A stretch of DNA of 64,000 nt from Nodosilinea sp. WJT8-NPBG4 (lineage in GTDB: Bacteria > Cyanobacteriota > Cyanobacteriia > Phormidesmidales > Phormidesmidaceae): NCBI GenBank assembly GCA_019359285.1, contig JAHHHQ010000034.1, forward strand, positions 124,001 through 188,000, given 5' to 3'. Positions 43,543 through 55,698 of this stretch are shown here, piece after piece; position 1 is the stretch's first letter, and each line of letters starts with the position of its first letter. The notes under the pieces were generated by a model that was not told the DNA's origin, made no database searches, and saw only the letters and a program-made list of their open reading frames with translations. A program made the translations under genes and the position numbers.

Positions 43543-44101
43543 TGATAGTATTTAAAAGTGAATTCTTAAAGCTCATTTCTCTATAAGAATATTGTCCATC
43601 GTTCCGATTAGCTAGCAAGAACAAAATCCTTCGGGCAAGCCTGCTTGAGAGCAGAAATGAGTGGCTGAAGCGACGAACACAGGGATTTTACGGGCTGAAA
43701 TGCTTGAGCAGGAGAAATTGAGACTACTTATGTACGCCGATTTAGTTTTGGGAGAAAGGTGTAGAAGCTGTGGTCAAAGATGGGGCGATCGCCCGCAAAG
43801 TTTTGCTACTTGATGGTAAAAACAATGGCTCAAGCTCAAGATGGATAGATTAGGTTAAAGAACTATTGCTCTTGTGGTTCATCTGTTGATAATGACGTAA
43901 TGATTTGTTGCGATCGCTGAATTCTAGGGCTGCTGCATCTTGTGCCAAGCCTTCCTAATCTAACTGATAAAGGCTATGAAGATTGTGTTGTGCTGATAAC
44001 ACAAAAGCAGACTCAATTTTGAGCCTGCTTTTGTACGAGGTTCATTTAGCCATGGGCCAATTGGCGTTAGCTATTGGCTGACACTGGGTTGCTGCCGACC
44101 C
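43543..44101. other. Large intergenic region with terminator
   Basis: About 560 AT-rich bases. No ORF looks genuine. The 3' side holds a hairpin for the phosphatase gene; the 5' side may hold the GAF-GGDEF promoter. No other structure stands out. Confidence 0.35.
44001..44034 (-). terminator. Terminator hairpin after the giant phosphatase gene
   Basis: ACAAAAGCAG (44001-44010) pairs with CTGCTTTTGT (44025-44034), with a partly paired inner ACTCA..TGAG. It lies 67 bases beyond the stop in the minus direction; the stem itself ends T-rich. Confidence 0.5.
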
Positions 44102-47100
44102 TTAGACGGACACGGCAACTTTCACAACGATGTCGTTAAAGTCATTGTCGCCGCCGCCAAGCAAATCCTCAAACCCGATCGCGCCTTCGCTGAAGCGGAT
44201 GTGCTCGGCCCCGTCAGCGTTAGCGCTGCCAAAGGCAAAGTACACCTCGTTGGAGTTGAAGCTGTCCAAGTTACCGTTGGCGATTAGGAAGGGAGCGTAG
44301 AGGCTGCCTCCGGCCACCGTTGACTCAAAGACTGAGGTAACTAGGTTGGCGGTAGTTAACGCCACAGCCTCTGCGCGGTTTGCCAGAGCAGCCTCGGTAT
44401 AGCCCGATTGCCCCGGAGTAATGTCGGCTACATCGTCACCGGTAACGTCAATGCCGCCATTGATGTCAGCGACCCGGTAGAAGCCTGCAAAGTTGTCGAA
44501 GGCCGCCTCCCGATTGACAGTAAAGGTTGCAGCTACTGATCCGGTAATATCGCGTAGGTCAAGGAAGAAATCAGGTGCCCCAGAGCCAGGTTCCCCAGGG
44601 CCAGAGGCACCCAACGCGCTGGCATCAAATACGGTCGTGCTACCGCTGACCTCATTGGCAACCACTACTAGAGGGTTGCCATTGGGGCTATTTTCAGCAG
44701 AGATAAAGATTAATCCCTCGGCTCCTAAATCGCCCGCCGTACCAGCTTCAGCGTCACCGGCAAAATCGCGGTTGTTGACGAAATCGACAAAGGACGGTGC
44801 GCTGGGGTCGGTGATGTCGTAGGTCATGACACCACCAAAGCGCTCTAGGCCAATAAAGGCGTAGGTGCGATCGCCCACTTTGCCAATCGTAACGCCTTCG
44901 GGCTCAGGCCCTTTATTGTCGCTGCGATTGTCAAAGGAGTCGTTCTCGGCATTATCGGAGTTGAAGTCGTCGGGAAAACGTTCGGCAATAATCGTTTCAA
45001 ACTCAGCACCGCTGTCATAGACCAGGTTGCCCTGGGTATCCCAGATGGAGAAAGACCGGCCTCCAAAAGCGTAGAGTTCGTCGTAGTCACTGTCTCCGTC
45101 GGTGTCGCCCAGGGTGGTGGTCACGGTGAGGCGACCAAGGGCTTCATCGGCTTGAAGCTCTGCCGCATTGGGGAATGCGATTGGGTCTAGTTGCAAGTCT
45201 TTAACCCGAGCTTCCTCGGCAAAGGTATCGTAGTCGCGAGCATCGCCTTCATTGGCAGTGACGATGTAGGTTTCGCCGTCGGCTTCATAGAGGGAGATGG
45301 CGTCGGGTAGATACAAGCCAAACAGATTGGGGTAGTTGGTGATGTTGATGGCATCGTCGCGATCGCTGGCATCCAGCGGCACCACCGAGTGATCTTTATA
45401 CCCCAGCGGCAAAATGTCGGTGACTGCCCCCGATGCAATGTCCACTACGGCCAGAGCGTTGTTCTCTTGCAGAGCCACGTAGGCGGTGCGCGAGTCGCCG
45501 GTCACCGCAATGTATTCGGGTTCAATATCCTGGGCGACGGTAGCGTTGGGGCCAAAGATCCGCACCCCATCGGCTATTAATGCATTGCGCTGGTCATTAA
45601 AGGCGGTGAAGTCGGCGGTGGTGACATTGGCCTGGGTGAGGTTTTCTACGCCTCCTGAGAGGTCGATAATGCTGATTGAACCTTCGGGGTCAATGCTGTA
45701 GTCAGCATTGGGTTCTCCTTCGTTGGCGACCAGCACCTTGGTGCCGTCGGGGCTAAAGGTCAGCATGTCGGGCAGAGCGCCCAGGGTAACGGCGTTCAAG
45801 AAATTGCCGTCGATGTCAAAGAACACCACGCTGCCGGGGTCGGTTTTTTCGGTGCTTTCAATGGCTACGGCTACGATGCCGTTGCTAATTGCCACGCTGT
45901 TGGCCCCAGCCCCGTAGGCCGAGGGGTCGATGTCAAACAGCTTGGTGGGGTTGCTGGGGTCGCTAATATCCAGCACTTCAACCGTGGGGACATTGGCATT
46001 GACCACAAACAGCCGCTGACTCGCCGGGTCGTGAACCACGATTTCAGCAGCGCTGGCATCGAACACTCCGGTCTCGTAGGTGCCCAAGGGGACCAGCAGA
46101 GAGGGCTCAACCGGTTCAGGAGTGGGAGCAGCACCGTCAAGGACTGTGTCACTGCGAAAGGCAAGGTTTTGAATGCGGGTATCTAGGTCACGCTCTGTAT
46201 CTAGCTGGGCAAAGGGAGTAGTCAGAAACTGGTCAAACAAATATTCTGCCAGTGCATCCTGTTCGGAGCCATCGGCAGCAAAGGTGGCATTCCCGGTGGG
46301 AGCCGCAGATGGGTCTAGCAGGTTTTGATAGTTGGTGCTGAAGGCAGGGAATGGATAGCCGTCACCGCCTATACCAGGGGTTGCTGCAGCTTCTCTAGCC
46401 AGGAATCCTAATGTGACAACACGAACGGTTGCGTCTGATTCACCGACGAATTCTCCACCTTGAACTAATACATCGAGAATATTGCCCTCTTCGTCTTTGA
46501 TAGCTGCAGATTGAATGCGATTGCCTGCGGGCTGGGTCAAGTCAAAACTAAACTCGACACCGCTTACCTGAGGAAATTGCCCAGGCGTGTTGGAATCATC
46601 GGATAAGCTAGCACGAACGCCATGCTCGAGAACAGCAACCAAACCCGCGCGGGTAATATCTACAACGGTCAAATCATTGTTGAAGCTTAGGGCGTTGGCG
46701 ATATCGTTTTGTGAAACACCGCCAGCAGGCTTCACGCCAGGAATTTCTTCCGTAGAACTTTCCACGGGCGCACCTGTTCCACCGGCAGGAACAATACGCT
46801 GACCGATAACATTTCGGATGCCGCCACCGTTTTTGATGGAAACCAGGATGCTGTCGTCGCTCAAAATTTCGCGGGCGATCGCAAGGTTAGCATCAGCAGT
46901 TAAGTTACCTAGGTTTGTCTCTTGACGGCGCACACTATTGCGATCGCCATCTAAAAAGACGTTGCTGATGCCGAAAACATTACCCTCTTTGGTGTTAATG
47001 ACTGTTTGCAGGGTGTCAATGATCGCCTGAATTTGAGGATCAACGAGTCCTTCCGCACCTAGATCAGCAACCCCTTGCGCATCCGTGGCATAGGCCCCGC

Positions 47101-48088
47101 TGACGGTTGCGTCGTAGCTTTCGGGGATGATGTTGCCGCTAGCATCAAAGTCAATTACCAGACGACCGACATACTTATAGTTGCCATCAGTGTTGACCAC
47201 AGCAACGGGTTTGCCATCAGCATCGGTCTTGATAATGGGGTAGGTGCCCTGGTTGGTATCACCAGGGCGCAGGCGATCGTTGCTATCTAACAGACGAGTG
47301 TTAGACCCCCCGGCCATGATGATGTCTACATTGCTAAGCCGTTCTGCCAGGGCTTGCTCAATAGCAATTTGCTGCATGTGAGCCAGCAAAACCACTTTAT
47401 TGACATCGGGATTAGCAGCTAGCAGCGCATCCACATCTGCCTGAATCTCAGCTGCTAGGGTATCTAACTGCTCTGGAGTAGGGGTACCAGCAAAGGGTTG
47501 AGGCTTAACGGTTATCGCGCCAGGGCTAGAAATGTTGACTATGGTTGGGGTGGTGGCTCCCACAACCCCAATCTTTTCGCCATTGACTTCGATGACAGTA
47601 CTGCCAGCAATGCTGTTAGCTTGAGGCGCTTGAGCATCTGGAACGACTAGTCCAGCCAGGTTGGGGTCGGTACTGAAATCTAAGTTGCCGCTTAAGTAAG
47701 GGAACTGAGCCCCTAGAAAAGATTCATTCAGCGGAGTGGACAGGTTATCGACACCACCGCCGACCAGATCCTTAATCAAGGAAGTCGACTTATCAAATTC
47801 GTGGTTTCCAAAGGCAATAGCTTGAAAAACTAGCTCATTCTGAATAAGAATATCGGCACGTCCAGCACCGCCATAAGCTTCGATCGAAGCATCCAAAAAT
47901 ACGCCAGGAATATAGGCATCCCCAGAGGACAAAATTAGGGTGTTGGCAAAGCCAGACACCCCGTCACTATCAATATCTTGATTTTTTAGGGCATTCAACA
48001 CCGCTGAAAAGCGAGGAGCATCATCAAGGGCGGGAATGGTAGCCTCTTGATCAGCAGCGTGAAGGAGCTGGAGCTTAAAATCAGCCAT
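44102..48088 (-). CDS. Giant metallophosphatase, 5'-nucleotidase/choice-of-anchor I fusion
   Basis: From the ATG at 48088 the protein has 1328 residues. The order is: metallophosphoesterase domain (about 1-330: HAADQEA, LSSGDAYIPG, AFGNHEFD, LLAHMQQ), 5'-nucleotidase C-terminal domain (about 380-610), a beta-propeller-like choice-of-anchor I region (about 660-1190: LVPLGTYETGVFDASAAEI, FSPDGTKVLVANEGEPNADY) and a C-terminal DUF4114 domain (about 1240-1328: GFEDLLGGGDNDFNDIVV). It resembles the large atypical alkaline phosphatases of cyanobacteria, which release phosphate from organic esters outside the cell. No N-terminal signal peptide is present, so export by another route is likely. PHO-box-like repeats lie upstream. 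The first metal motif is DQE, not DxH. Confidence 0.88.
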   Translation of the reverse strand: MADFKLQLLHAADQEATIPALDDAPRFSAVLNALKNQDIDSDGVSGFANTLILSSGDAYIPGVFLDASIEAYGGAGRADILIQNELVFQAIAFGNHEFDKSTSLIKDLVGGGVDNLSTPLNESFLGAQFPYLSGNLDFSTDPNLAGLVVPDAQAPQANSIAGSTVIEVNGEKIGVVGATTPTIVNISSPGAITVKPQPFAGTPTPEQLDTLAAEIQADVDALLAANPDVNKVVLLAHMQQIAIEQALAERLSNVDIIMAGGSNTRLLDSNDRLRPGDTNQGTYPIIKTDADGKPVAVVNTDGNYKYVGRLVIDFDASGNIIPESYDATVSGAYATDAQGVADLGAEGLVDPQIQAIIDTLQTVINTKEGNVFGISNVFLDGDRNSVRRQETNLGNLTADANLAIAREILSDDSILVSIKNGGGIRNVIGQRIVPAGGTGAPVESSTEEIPGVKPAGGVSQNDIANALSFNNDLTVVDITRAGLVAVLEHGVRASLSDDSNTPGQFPQVSGVEFSFDLTQPAGNRIQSAAIKDEEGNILDVLVQGGEFVGESDATVRVVTLGFLAREAAATPGIGGDGYPFPAFSTNYQNLLDPSAAPTGNATFAADGSEQDALAEYLFDQFLTTPFAQLDTERDLDTRIQNLAFRSDTVLDGAAPTPEPVEPSLLVPLGTYETGVFDASAAEIVVHDPASQRLFVVNANVPTVEVLDISDPSNPTKLFDIDPSAYGAGANSVAISNGIVAVAIESTEKTDPGSVVFFDIDGNFLNAVTLGALPDMLTFSPDGTKVLVANEGEPNADYSIDPEGSISIIDLSGGVENLTQANVTTADFTAFNDQRNALIADGVRIFGPNATVAQDIEPEYIAVTGDSRTAYVALQENNALAVVDIASGAVTDILPLGYKDHSVVPLDASDRDDAINITNYPNLFGLYLPDAISLYEADGETYIVTANEGDARDYDTFAEEARVKDLQLDPIAFPNAAELQADEALGRLTVTTTLGDTDGDSDYDELYAFGGRSFSIWDTQGNLVYDSGAEFETIIAERFPDDFNSDNAENDSFDNRSDNKGPEPEGVTIGKVGDRTYAFIGLERFGGVMTYDITDPSAPSFVDFVNNRDFAGDAEAGTAGDLGAEGLIFISAENSPNGNPLVVVANEVSGSTTVFDASALGASGPGEPGSGAPDFFLDLRDITGSVAATFTVNREAAFDNFAGFYRVADINGGIDVTGDDVADITPGQSGYTEAALANRAEAVALTTANLVTSVFESTVAGGSLYAPFLIANGNLDSFNSNEVYFAFGSANADGAEHIRFSEGAIGFEDLLGGGDNDFNDIVVKVAVSV

Positions 48089-48160
48089 GGATAGCACTTG
48101 GGGGATTACATCATGTAGCCATCGCTACGTAGTTATCTTCGGCTATTACTCACGGCAGCA

Positions 48161-48211
48161 CTTAATGGCAGAGCTAAGTAGCCAGTAAGCTTTGATTAAA
48201 AACTGCTTAAC
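48161..48211 (-). promoter_or_regulatory. PHO-box-like array upstream of the phosphatase
   Basis: On the minus strand TTA triplets begin exactly 11 bp apart at four positions (coordinates 48208-48210, 48197-48199, 48186-48188, 48175-48177), with a fifth at 48163-48165 offset by one base. The units read gTTAAgca, tTTAAtca, cTTActgg and cTTAgctc with 3-base spacers. That is the layout of cyanobacterial PHO boxes (YTTAAYYW, 3-base spacing). It lies about 75-125 bases before the ATG. Confidence 0.5.
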
Positions 48212-48395
48212 AAGCAGGCTGCCCAAGCATCCTCAGCTAAATGTCCATAAGGAGGTAAACCCACTGAGATGAAAAGTTAATAACCTAGCCCCAAAGCTAA
48301 GGCCAGCTATCGAGCCACGCTCTAGAATGGCTTCAACCGGGACACCCAGCAACGCTAATGCCCCAGCGGCACCAAACAATCTAGAGAAATTTCCT

Positions 48396-49394
48396 ATGAC
48401 AACTGACCTAAAAACAATTCTGGTTACGGGAGGCGCTGGCTATATTGGCAGCCATGCCGTCATGGCGCTCCAACAGGCCGGCTACAGAGTGCTGATTTTA
48501 GACAACCTGGTCTATGGTCATCGGGATTTAGTAGAGACGGCTCTAAAGGCTGAGTTGATTGTCGGCAGCACCCTAGATAAGGCGCTGCTCAAGGATGTCT
48601 TTAACCGCTACGACATCAGTGCAGTAATGCATTTCTCGGCCTACGCCTATGTTGGGGAGTCAGTAAGCGACCCTAGCAAATACTACGAAAACAACGTAGT
48701 GGGTACTCTATCGCTGCTCGATGCCATGGTGGAGGCGGGCGTCAAAACATTTGTGTTCTCGTCTACCTGTGCCACCTACGGTGTACCTCAGGAGATGCCA
48801 ATTACTGAAACCCATCCCCAAAACCCCATCAATCCCTACGGCATGACTAAGCTGATGGTGGAGCGGATTCTGACCGACTACGATAAGGCCTACGATTTCA
48901 AGTCAGTACGGTTTCGCTACTTCAACGCCGCTGGTGCTCATCCCAACGGTCTGCTGGGCGAAGACCACAATCCCGAAACCCACCTCATTCCCCTGGTATT
49001 ACAGACGGCCTTGGGCAAGCGAGAGTCAATCAGTGTTTTTGGGACCGACTACCCCACTCCCGATGGCACTTGCGTGCGGGATTATATCCACGTCTGCGAT
49101 TTGGCCGATGCCCACATTCTGGGGTTGGAGTATCTGTTGAAGGGTGGTGAGAGCGCCGTCTTCAACCTCGGCAACGGCAGCGGTTTTTCGGTGCGAGAGG
49201 TGATCGACGCGGCAGTGCGAATCACCGGTAAATCCATTCCGGTGGTCGAGGTGGAACGTCGCCCTGGCGATCCACCGGCGCTGGTCGGCAGCAGCGATCG
49301 CGCCCGCAGCATCCTGGGCTGGAATCCCCAATATGTTGACATTGACACTATCCTGGCCCACGCCTGGGCCTGGCACCAAAAGCGTCACGGATAG
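48396..49394 (+). CDS. galE: UDP-glucose 4-epimerase
   Basis: From the ATG at 48396 the protein has 332 residues: Rossmann motif VTGGAGYIGSH at the start, the catalytic Ser-Thr in VFSSTCATYG, the YxxxK in NPYGMTKLMVE, and the substrate-binding NPETHLIPLVLQTAL. It interconverts UDP-glucose and UDP-galactose for polysaccharides and galactolipids. An upstream in-frame ATG at 48327 adds 23 residues with no fold and is less likely. It is divergent from the phosphatase and convergent with the atp operon. Confidence 0.92.
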   Translation: MTTDLKTILVTGGAGYIGSHAVMALQQAGYRVLILDNLVYGHRDLVETALKAELIVGSTLDKALLKDVFNRYDISAVMHFSAYAYVGESVSDPSKYYENNVVGTLSLLDAMVEAGVKTFVFSSTCATYGVPQEMPITETHPQNPINPYGMTKLMVERILTDYDKAYDFKSVRFRYFNAAGAHPNGLLGEDHNPETHLIPLVLQTALGKRESISVFGTDYPTPDGTCVRDYIHVCDLADAHILGLEYLLKGGESAVFNLGNGSGFSVREVIDAAVRITGKSIPVVEVERRPGDPPALVGSSDRARSILGWNPQYVDIDTILAHAWAWHQKRHG

Positions 49395-49442
49395 GGAAAT
49401 CTCTGCGCCGGTGGCTATGCGGCTCGAAGCTACCGGGCGCAC

Positions 49443-49473
49443 AAAAAAGGACCGTCACAGCTGTGACGGTCCT
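49443..49473 (-). terminator. Terminator of the atp operon
   Basis: A perfect 26-base palindrome (arms 49448-49460 and 49461-49473), followed in the minus direction by TTTTTT (49443-49448). A strong intrinsic terminator 28 bases after the atpG stop. It also lies 50 bases after galE on the other strand, but without a T-run in that direction. Confidence 0.88.
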
Positions 49474-49500
49474 GGAATCGTGAATGTAGGTTTTGCCGAC

Positions 49501-50451
49501 TTAGTTCAGGGAGTTCGCTCCAGCCACTACTTCCAAAATCTCCTGGGTAATGGCCGCCTGGCGTGCTTTGTTGTAGGTCAGGTTCAGAGTTTTCGCCAAC
49601 TCCTTGGCGTTGTCGCTGGCGTTATTCATAGCGGTCATACGGGCCGCCAGTTCGCTAGCAGCGGACTCTTGCAGCGCTCGCAGAATCTGGTTGTTCAAGT
49701 ACAGTGGCAGCAGCGCATCCAGAATCTGCACCGGATCTTGCTCGAAGATCATGTCCTGAGGAAACTCTGTTGGAGCTGGCCCTGCCATTCTCTCCCGCTC
49801 CACCTGAAAGACACCGCCTTTGGTGGTGAGCCGGAAAATCTCGTCGTCAGGTACCTCTAGCCCTTGAGGGTCAAGAGGCAGCAGGGTTTGAATAACCGGG
49901 CGAGAGCTGACCAACGACACAAACCGGGTGTAGACCAGCTCAACCCGGTCGACTTCGTCGGACAGAAATAGCGACAGCAGCTCGTCAGCAATGGTCGAGG
50001 CTTCGGACGCGATGGGAATTTGCTCCAGCCCAGTAAAGCTGGCTTCAATGGGCTGATCGCGGCGCTTGAAGTACTGGCTGGCCTTGCGTCCCACCAAAAT
50101 AAAGCGGTAGTTCAAGCCCTCAGCGGCCAGTTCCTTGGAACGGATTTCGGCCTTGCGAATGACGTTGGTATTGTAGCCACCACAGAGGCCGCGATCGCCG
50201 GAAATCACCAGCAGCGCCACGGTCTTTACCTCGCGCTGCTTCAGCAGCGGTAGGTCGGTCTCTTCAAATCTGAGGCGGCTTTGCAAACCATAGAGCACCT
50301 GGGCTAGGCGATCGGCGAAGGGGCGGGTAGCAATCACCTGCTCCTGAGCACGGCGCACTTTAGCGGCCGCCACTAGGCGCATTGCCTCGGTAATCTTGCG
50401 GGTGTTTCTTACAGACTTAATGCGGTCTCGAATCGCTTTTAAGTTAGGCAT
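49501..50451 (-). CDS. atpG: ATP synthase gamma subunit
   Basis: A 316-residue gamma subunit (often named atpC in cyanobacteria): [24 protein letters not shown] at the start and EIVGGANSLN-type end (here [10 protein letters not shown]). It is the rotor shaft in F1. It carries the cyanobacterial insertion (about residues 195-235) but no cysteine pair for the thiol switch of plant plastids; that is expected for cyanobacteria. Last gene of the atp operon, 70 bases after atpA, followed by a strong terminator. Confidence 0.97.
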   Translation of the reverse strand: MPNLKAIRDRIKSVRNTRKITEAMRLVAAAKVRRAQEQVIATRPFADRLAQVLYGLQSRLRFEETDLPLLKQREVKTVALLVISGDRGLCGGYNTNVIRKAEIRSKELAAEGLNYRFILVGRKASQYFKRRDQPIEASFTGLEQIPIASEASTIADELLSLFLSDEVDRVELVYTRFVSLVSSRPVIQTLLPLDPQGLEVPDDEIFRLTTKGGVFQVERERMAGPAPTEFPQDMIFEQDPVQILDALLPLYLNNQILRALQESAASELAARMTAMNNASDNAKELAKTLNLTYNKARQAAITQEILEVVAGANSLN

Positions 50452-50521
50452 AGTTGATCCCTAAAGGGTCGTCGAGAACCGGGGCATTGACTCCATGCAA
50501 CACCCCGGCTAGAATAGGAGG

Positions 50522-52673
<2,152 letters not shown>

Positions 52674-52675
52674 AG

Positions 52676-53194
52676 CTATTCTCCTTGGAGCAGGGCAATG
52701 CTGGAATCGACCAGTCGCCGCTGCAAGTCGTCATTTAACTGACCTGGTAGAGCGGCTTCACTGCGCTCAATGGCCAGGGCTGCAATCCGCTGCTGTAGCT
52801 CTCGCATCACCCGCGCCTCTTGGGAGGTTAGGTCCTGGGCGGCGGTGGCCCGCATTCGTTCTACATCAGTTTGAGACTGAGCCAAAATAGCCTCGCGAGT
52901 ACGTTCCGCCGTGGTCTGAGCCTCGATCAAAATCTTCTTAGCTTCTGCCTGAGCCTGGGCCAGCTTTTGCTGCTGCTCCGCCAAAGCGGCAGCGGCTTCC
53001 TTCTTGCGCTGCTCGGCTTCTGTGATCGCCGTAGTAATAGCTGATTGGCGAGTCGATAAGGTCTTCCCTAGAAACTTGCCGCCAAAGTAATACAGTACGC
53101 CAATAATAATGACCAGATTAATCAGGTTGGTTTCTAGGATATTATCCACACCAAACCCACCTTCTTCCGCCGCTAATAGCCAACCAATAGTCAT
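52676..53194 (-). CDS. atpF: ATP synthase b subunit
   Basis: From the ATG at 53194 the protein has 172 residues. An N-terminal membrane helix (NLINLVIIIGVLYYFG) precedes a long charged coiled coil rich in Ala/Gln/Glu. Member of the b-type stator pair with b'. The start is placed at the MTIGWLLAAEEGGFG of the family; the frame is open upstream for 10 codons. It is followed after two bases by atpH. Confidence 0.95.
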   Translation of the reverse strand: MTIGWLLAAEEGGFGVDNILETNLINLVIIIGVLYYFGGKFLGKTLSTRQSAITTAITEAEQRKKEAAAALAEQQQKLAQAQAEAKKILIEAQTTAERTREAILAQSQTDVERMRATAAQDLTSQEARVMRELQQRIAALAIERSEAALPGQLNDDLQRRLVDSSIALLQGE

Positions 53195-53260
53195 ATCCCT
53201 ACTTTCCGTCAACGACGCGGGCAACTTTAGGGGCTAAATTACCCCGTCATCACCAATAGC

Positions 53261-53752
53261 TTAGGCCGCTAAAGAACCCAGCAGCTTGTCTAAAATTTGT
53301 TGGCTCAGCCCATCTACCTGCTGCTCCAGGGTAGCCATAGCCTGATTCTTTTGCTCATCTAGCTCTCGCTGCACCTGCTCTCGCTGGGCTTGGGCCTCCT
53401 GCTGAGCCACCGCAACGGTTTGAGCCGCAATCTTTTGCGCTTCTTCCTGGGCTTCGGCAATCACCGATTGGGCTTGGCGGCGGGTCTCGGCCAGCTCTTG
53501 CTGATATTGCTTGGCAATTTGCTCGGCTTTGGCCAAGCGTTCTGCCGCATCAACCTGATTGGAACTAATGTAGCCGTCGCGCTCGTCTAAGACTTTGCCC
53601 AAGGGCTTATAAAACAACACGTTGAGCGCCACCGCCAGCAGCACAAACTGCACGGCCATCAGCGGCAGGGTAGCATCTAGGTCAAAAAGACCGCCGCCCT
53701 CTTCAACTGCTTCAGCGGTTTCAACCGCCAGTAACCAAACAAAATTCATCAT
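53261..53752 (-). CDS. atpF2: ATP synthase b' subunit
   Basis: A 163-residue b' subunit (also called atpG or atpX): an acidic N-terminus, a membrane segment [35 protein letters not shown], and a coiled coil. Two different b-type subunits are the mark of photosynthetic bacteria and plastids; b and b' form the heterodimeric stator. Upstream gene of atpF in the operon. Confidence 0.95.
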   Translation of the reverse strand: MMNFVWLLAVETAEAVEEGGGLFDLDATLPLMAVQFVLLAVALNVLFYKPLGKVLDERDGYISSNQVDAAERLAKAEQIAKQYQQELAETRRQAQSVIAEAQEEAQKIAAQTVAVAQQEAQAQREQVQRELDEQKNQAMATLEQQVDGLSQQILDKLLGSLAA

Positions 53753-53867
53753 TGTGGGTATGCCCTTTCACTCGGCCCAGGGCCAGCACTACAAGGTGAC
53801 ATCGCGAATGTGGTTTTCGACAGGCAGGGAAAAGTATTGAACCTTTCCCTACCCAGCGATTTCGAAT

Positions 53868-54146
<279 letters not shown>

Positions 54147-54264
54147 TTAAACAGGTCGTAGACAACGCTCGATAGGCGTTTCTTATAGTGCGGCCCTAAG
54201 ACCACGTCGGCTGGCAGCACCTGCCCTACCAGCCAATATCAAACTGAATGACCCTTACTGGGGG

Positions 54265-55014
54265 TCATCCATGCTCTTCACCACCATGCCCCTCGATCGC
54301 CTCGCCGATGTAGGCCGCTGCTAGGGTTGCAAAGATCAGCGCCTGAATTGCACTGGTAAACAAACCCAAGACCATCACTGGTAGCGGCACGAAGAGAGGC
54401 ACCAGCAAGACCAGCACAGCGACCACCAGCTCATCGGCCAGGATGTTTCCAAACAGACGGAAACTTAGGGAGAGGGGCTTAGTGAAATCTTCCAAAATGT
54501 TGATGGGCAGCAGAATGGGAGTGGGTTCGATGTACTTGGCAAAGTACCCCAGCCCGCGATTGCTAAATCCGGCATAAAAGTAAGCTAAGGACGTCAACAG
54601 CGCCAAGGCTACGGTGGTATTGATGTCGTTAGTTGGAGCGGCTAACTCACCCGACGGCAGATGAATGAGCTTCCAGGGAATCAGCGCCCCTGACCAGTTG
54701 GAGACAAAGATAAACAGGAACAGAGTACCTACAAAGGGAACCCAGGGCCGGTACTCTTTTTCGCCAATCTGGTTTTTGGCTAGGTCGCGGATAAACTCTA
54801 GGGCGTACTCCATGAAGTTCTGGAGGCCGGAAGGTATCCGCTGAATGTTGCGGGTGGCCAAAAATGAAACCAACAGCAGAGCGCCAATCACAAACCAGGA
54901 GGTCAAAAAGACCTGGCCGTGGAGTTTAAGGCCACCGAGCTGCCAGTACAAATGCTGGCCAACCTCTAGCTTTGCCAGGACTAAGGGATGAATCATTAGC
55001 ATATTGAGCGCCAT
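54265..55014 (-). CDS. atpB: ATP synthase a subunit
   Basis: A 249-residue membrane subunit (atpI in plastid naming) with multiple spans, carrying the essential arginine region in [22 protein letters not shown]. With the c ring it forms the proton half-channels. [24 protein letters not shown] opens the protein; Met1 at 55014 is the first in-frame ATG. Confidence 0.97.
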   Translation of the reverse strand: MALNMLMIHPLVLAKLEVGQHLYWQLGGLKLHGQVFLTSWFVIGALLLVSFLATRNIQRIPSGLQNFMEYALEFIRDLAKNQIGEKEYRPWVPFVGTLFLFIFVSNWSGALIPWKLIHLPSGELAAPTNDINTTVALALLTSLAYFYAGFSNRGLGYFAKYIEPTPILLPINILEDFTKPLSLSFRLFGNILADELVVAVLVLLVPLFVPLPVMVLGLFTSAIQALIFATLAAAYIGEAIEGHGGEEHG

Positions 55015-55084
55015 CTCTTAAATCAACTTCTCCTTAAGACCTGCCAGGAAAAAGCATGCTATGCTTTGGAACCACCGATCTAGG

Positions 55085-55570
55085 TTAGCCAGACGCCTGG
55101 GAAGACCCCGATGGTGATTTTGGCAGCACCGCAGTCCAGAGGGTGTAAGCAATTAACGCCCCCTTGTAGGTCAAAAACCCTAGGAAAACGGGTACGACCT
55201 GAAGCTGCTGCCACTCAGTAGCCACTAAAACCAGACCAACCACTAGGGCTAGTCGGCCGCTGCCTAGCCTTGAGCTTCCGCGGCCAATGTTGGCCACGCT
55301 TTTTGCCAACATCCTCAAGTAAACCACACCGCCGCACGCTCCTATTAAATAATTCAGAGCAATTGGAAGAGAGTAGGCTAACCAGACGCTAAAAAAAATC
55401 ACGCCAGTAAATGCCAGCGTAGTCAGCAGCAGATTTTGCTGTAGCTGATAGTACTCTTCCATAGCCGTCGTTGAAGCCGGAGGAAGACTTTGACCTTCGG
55501 TTTGACCGGGGTCTACTTCTGCCTCGACCTGCTCGACGGGGTCAGTGTGTTCGGAGGGCAATGGGGCCAC
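55085..55570 (-). CDS. atpI: ATP synthase subunit I (Atp1)
   Basis: A 161-residue protein when started at the GTG 55570; the first 36 residues are acidic and Pro-rich. The later ATG at 55462 (MEEYYQLQQNLLL) gives a 125-residue form that matches the usual length, so the true start is unsettled. Four hydrophobic segments follow. AtpI is a small assembly or magnesium/ring-assembly factor at the head of atp operons. Both starts lack a strong ribosome binding site. Confidence 0.85.
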   Translation of the reverse strand: MAPLPSEHTDPVEQVEAEVDPGQTEGQSLPPASTTAMEEYYQLQQNLLLTTLAFTGVIFFSVWLAYSLPIALNYLIGACGGVVYLRMLAKSVANIGRGSSRLGSGRLALVVGLVLVATEWQQLQVVPVFLGFLTYKGALIAYTLWTAVLPKSPSGSSQASG

Positions 55571-55698
55571 GAAAGCGCCTAATCCTTAGCCGTTAAAGGG
55601 TTTCGCCTGCCTGAACAGGCCGCATATGATCATATCACGGCAATAATACTTAATAGACACTTCTCAAAAGTAAATCCGTTGTCCTCGGCCTATCTTGA
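55571..55698 (-). promoter_or_regulatory. Probable atp operon promoter region with palindrome
   Basis: ATATGATCATAT (55624-55635) is a perfect 12-bp palindrome about 55 bases before the atpI GTG. AT-rich sequence upstream (TATTAT on the minus strand near 55645-55650) may supply a -10 box. A second hairpin-like GCCTG..CAGGC overlaps. Confidence 0.4.
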
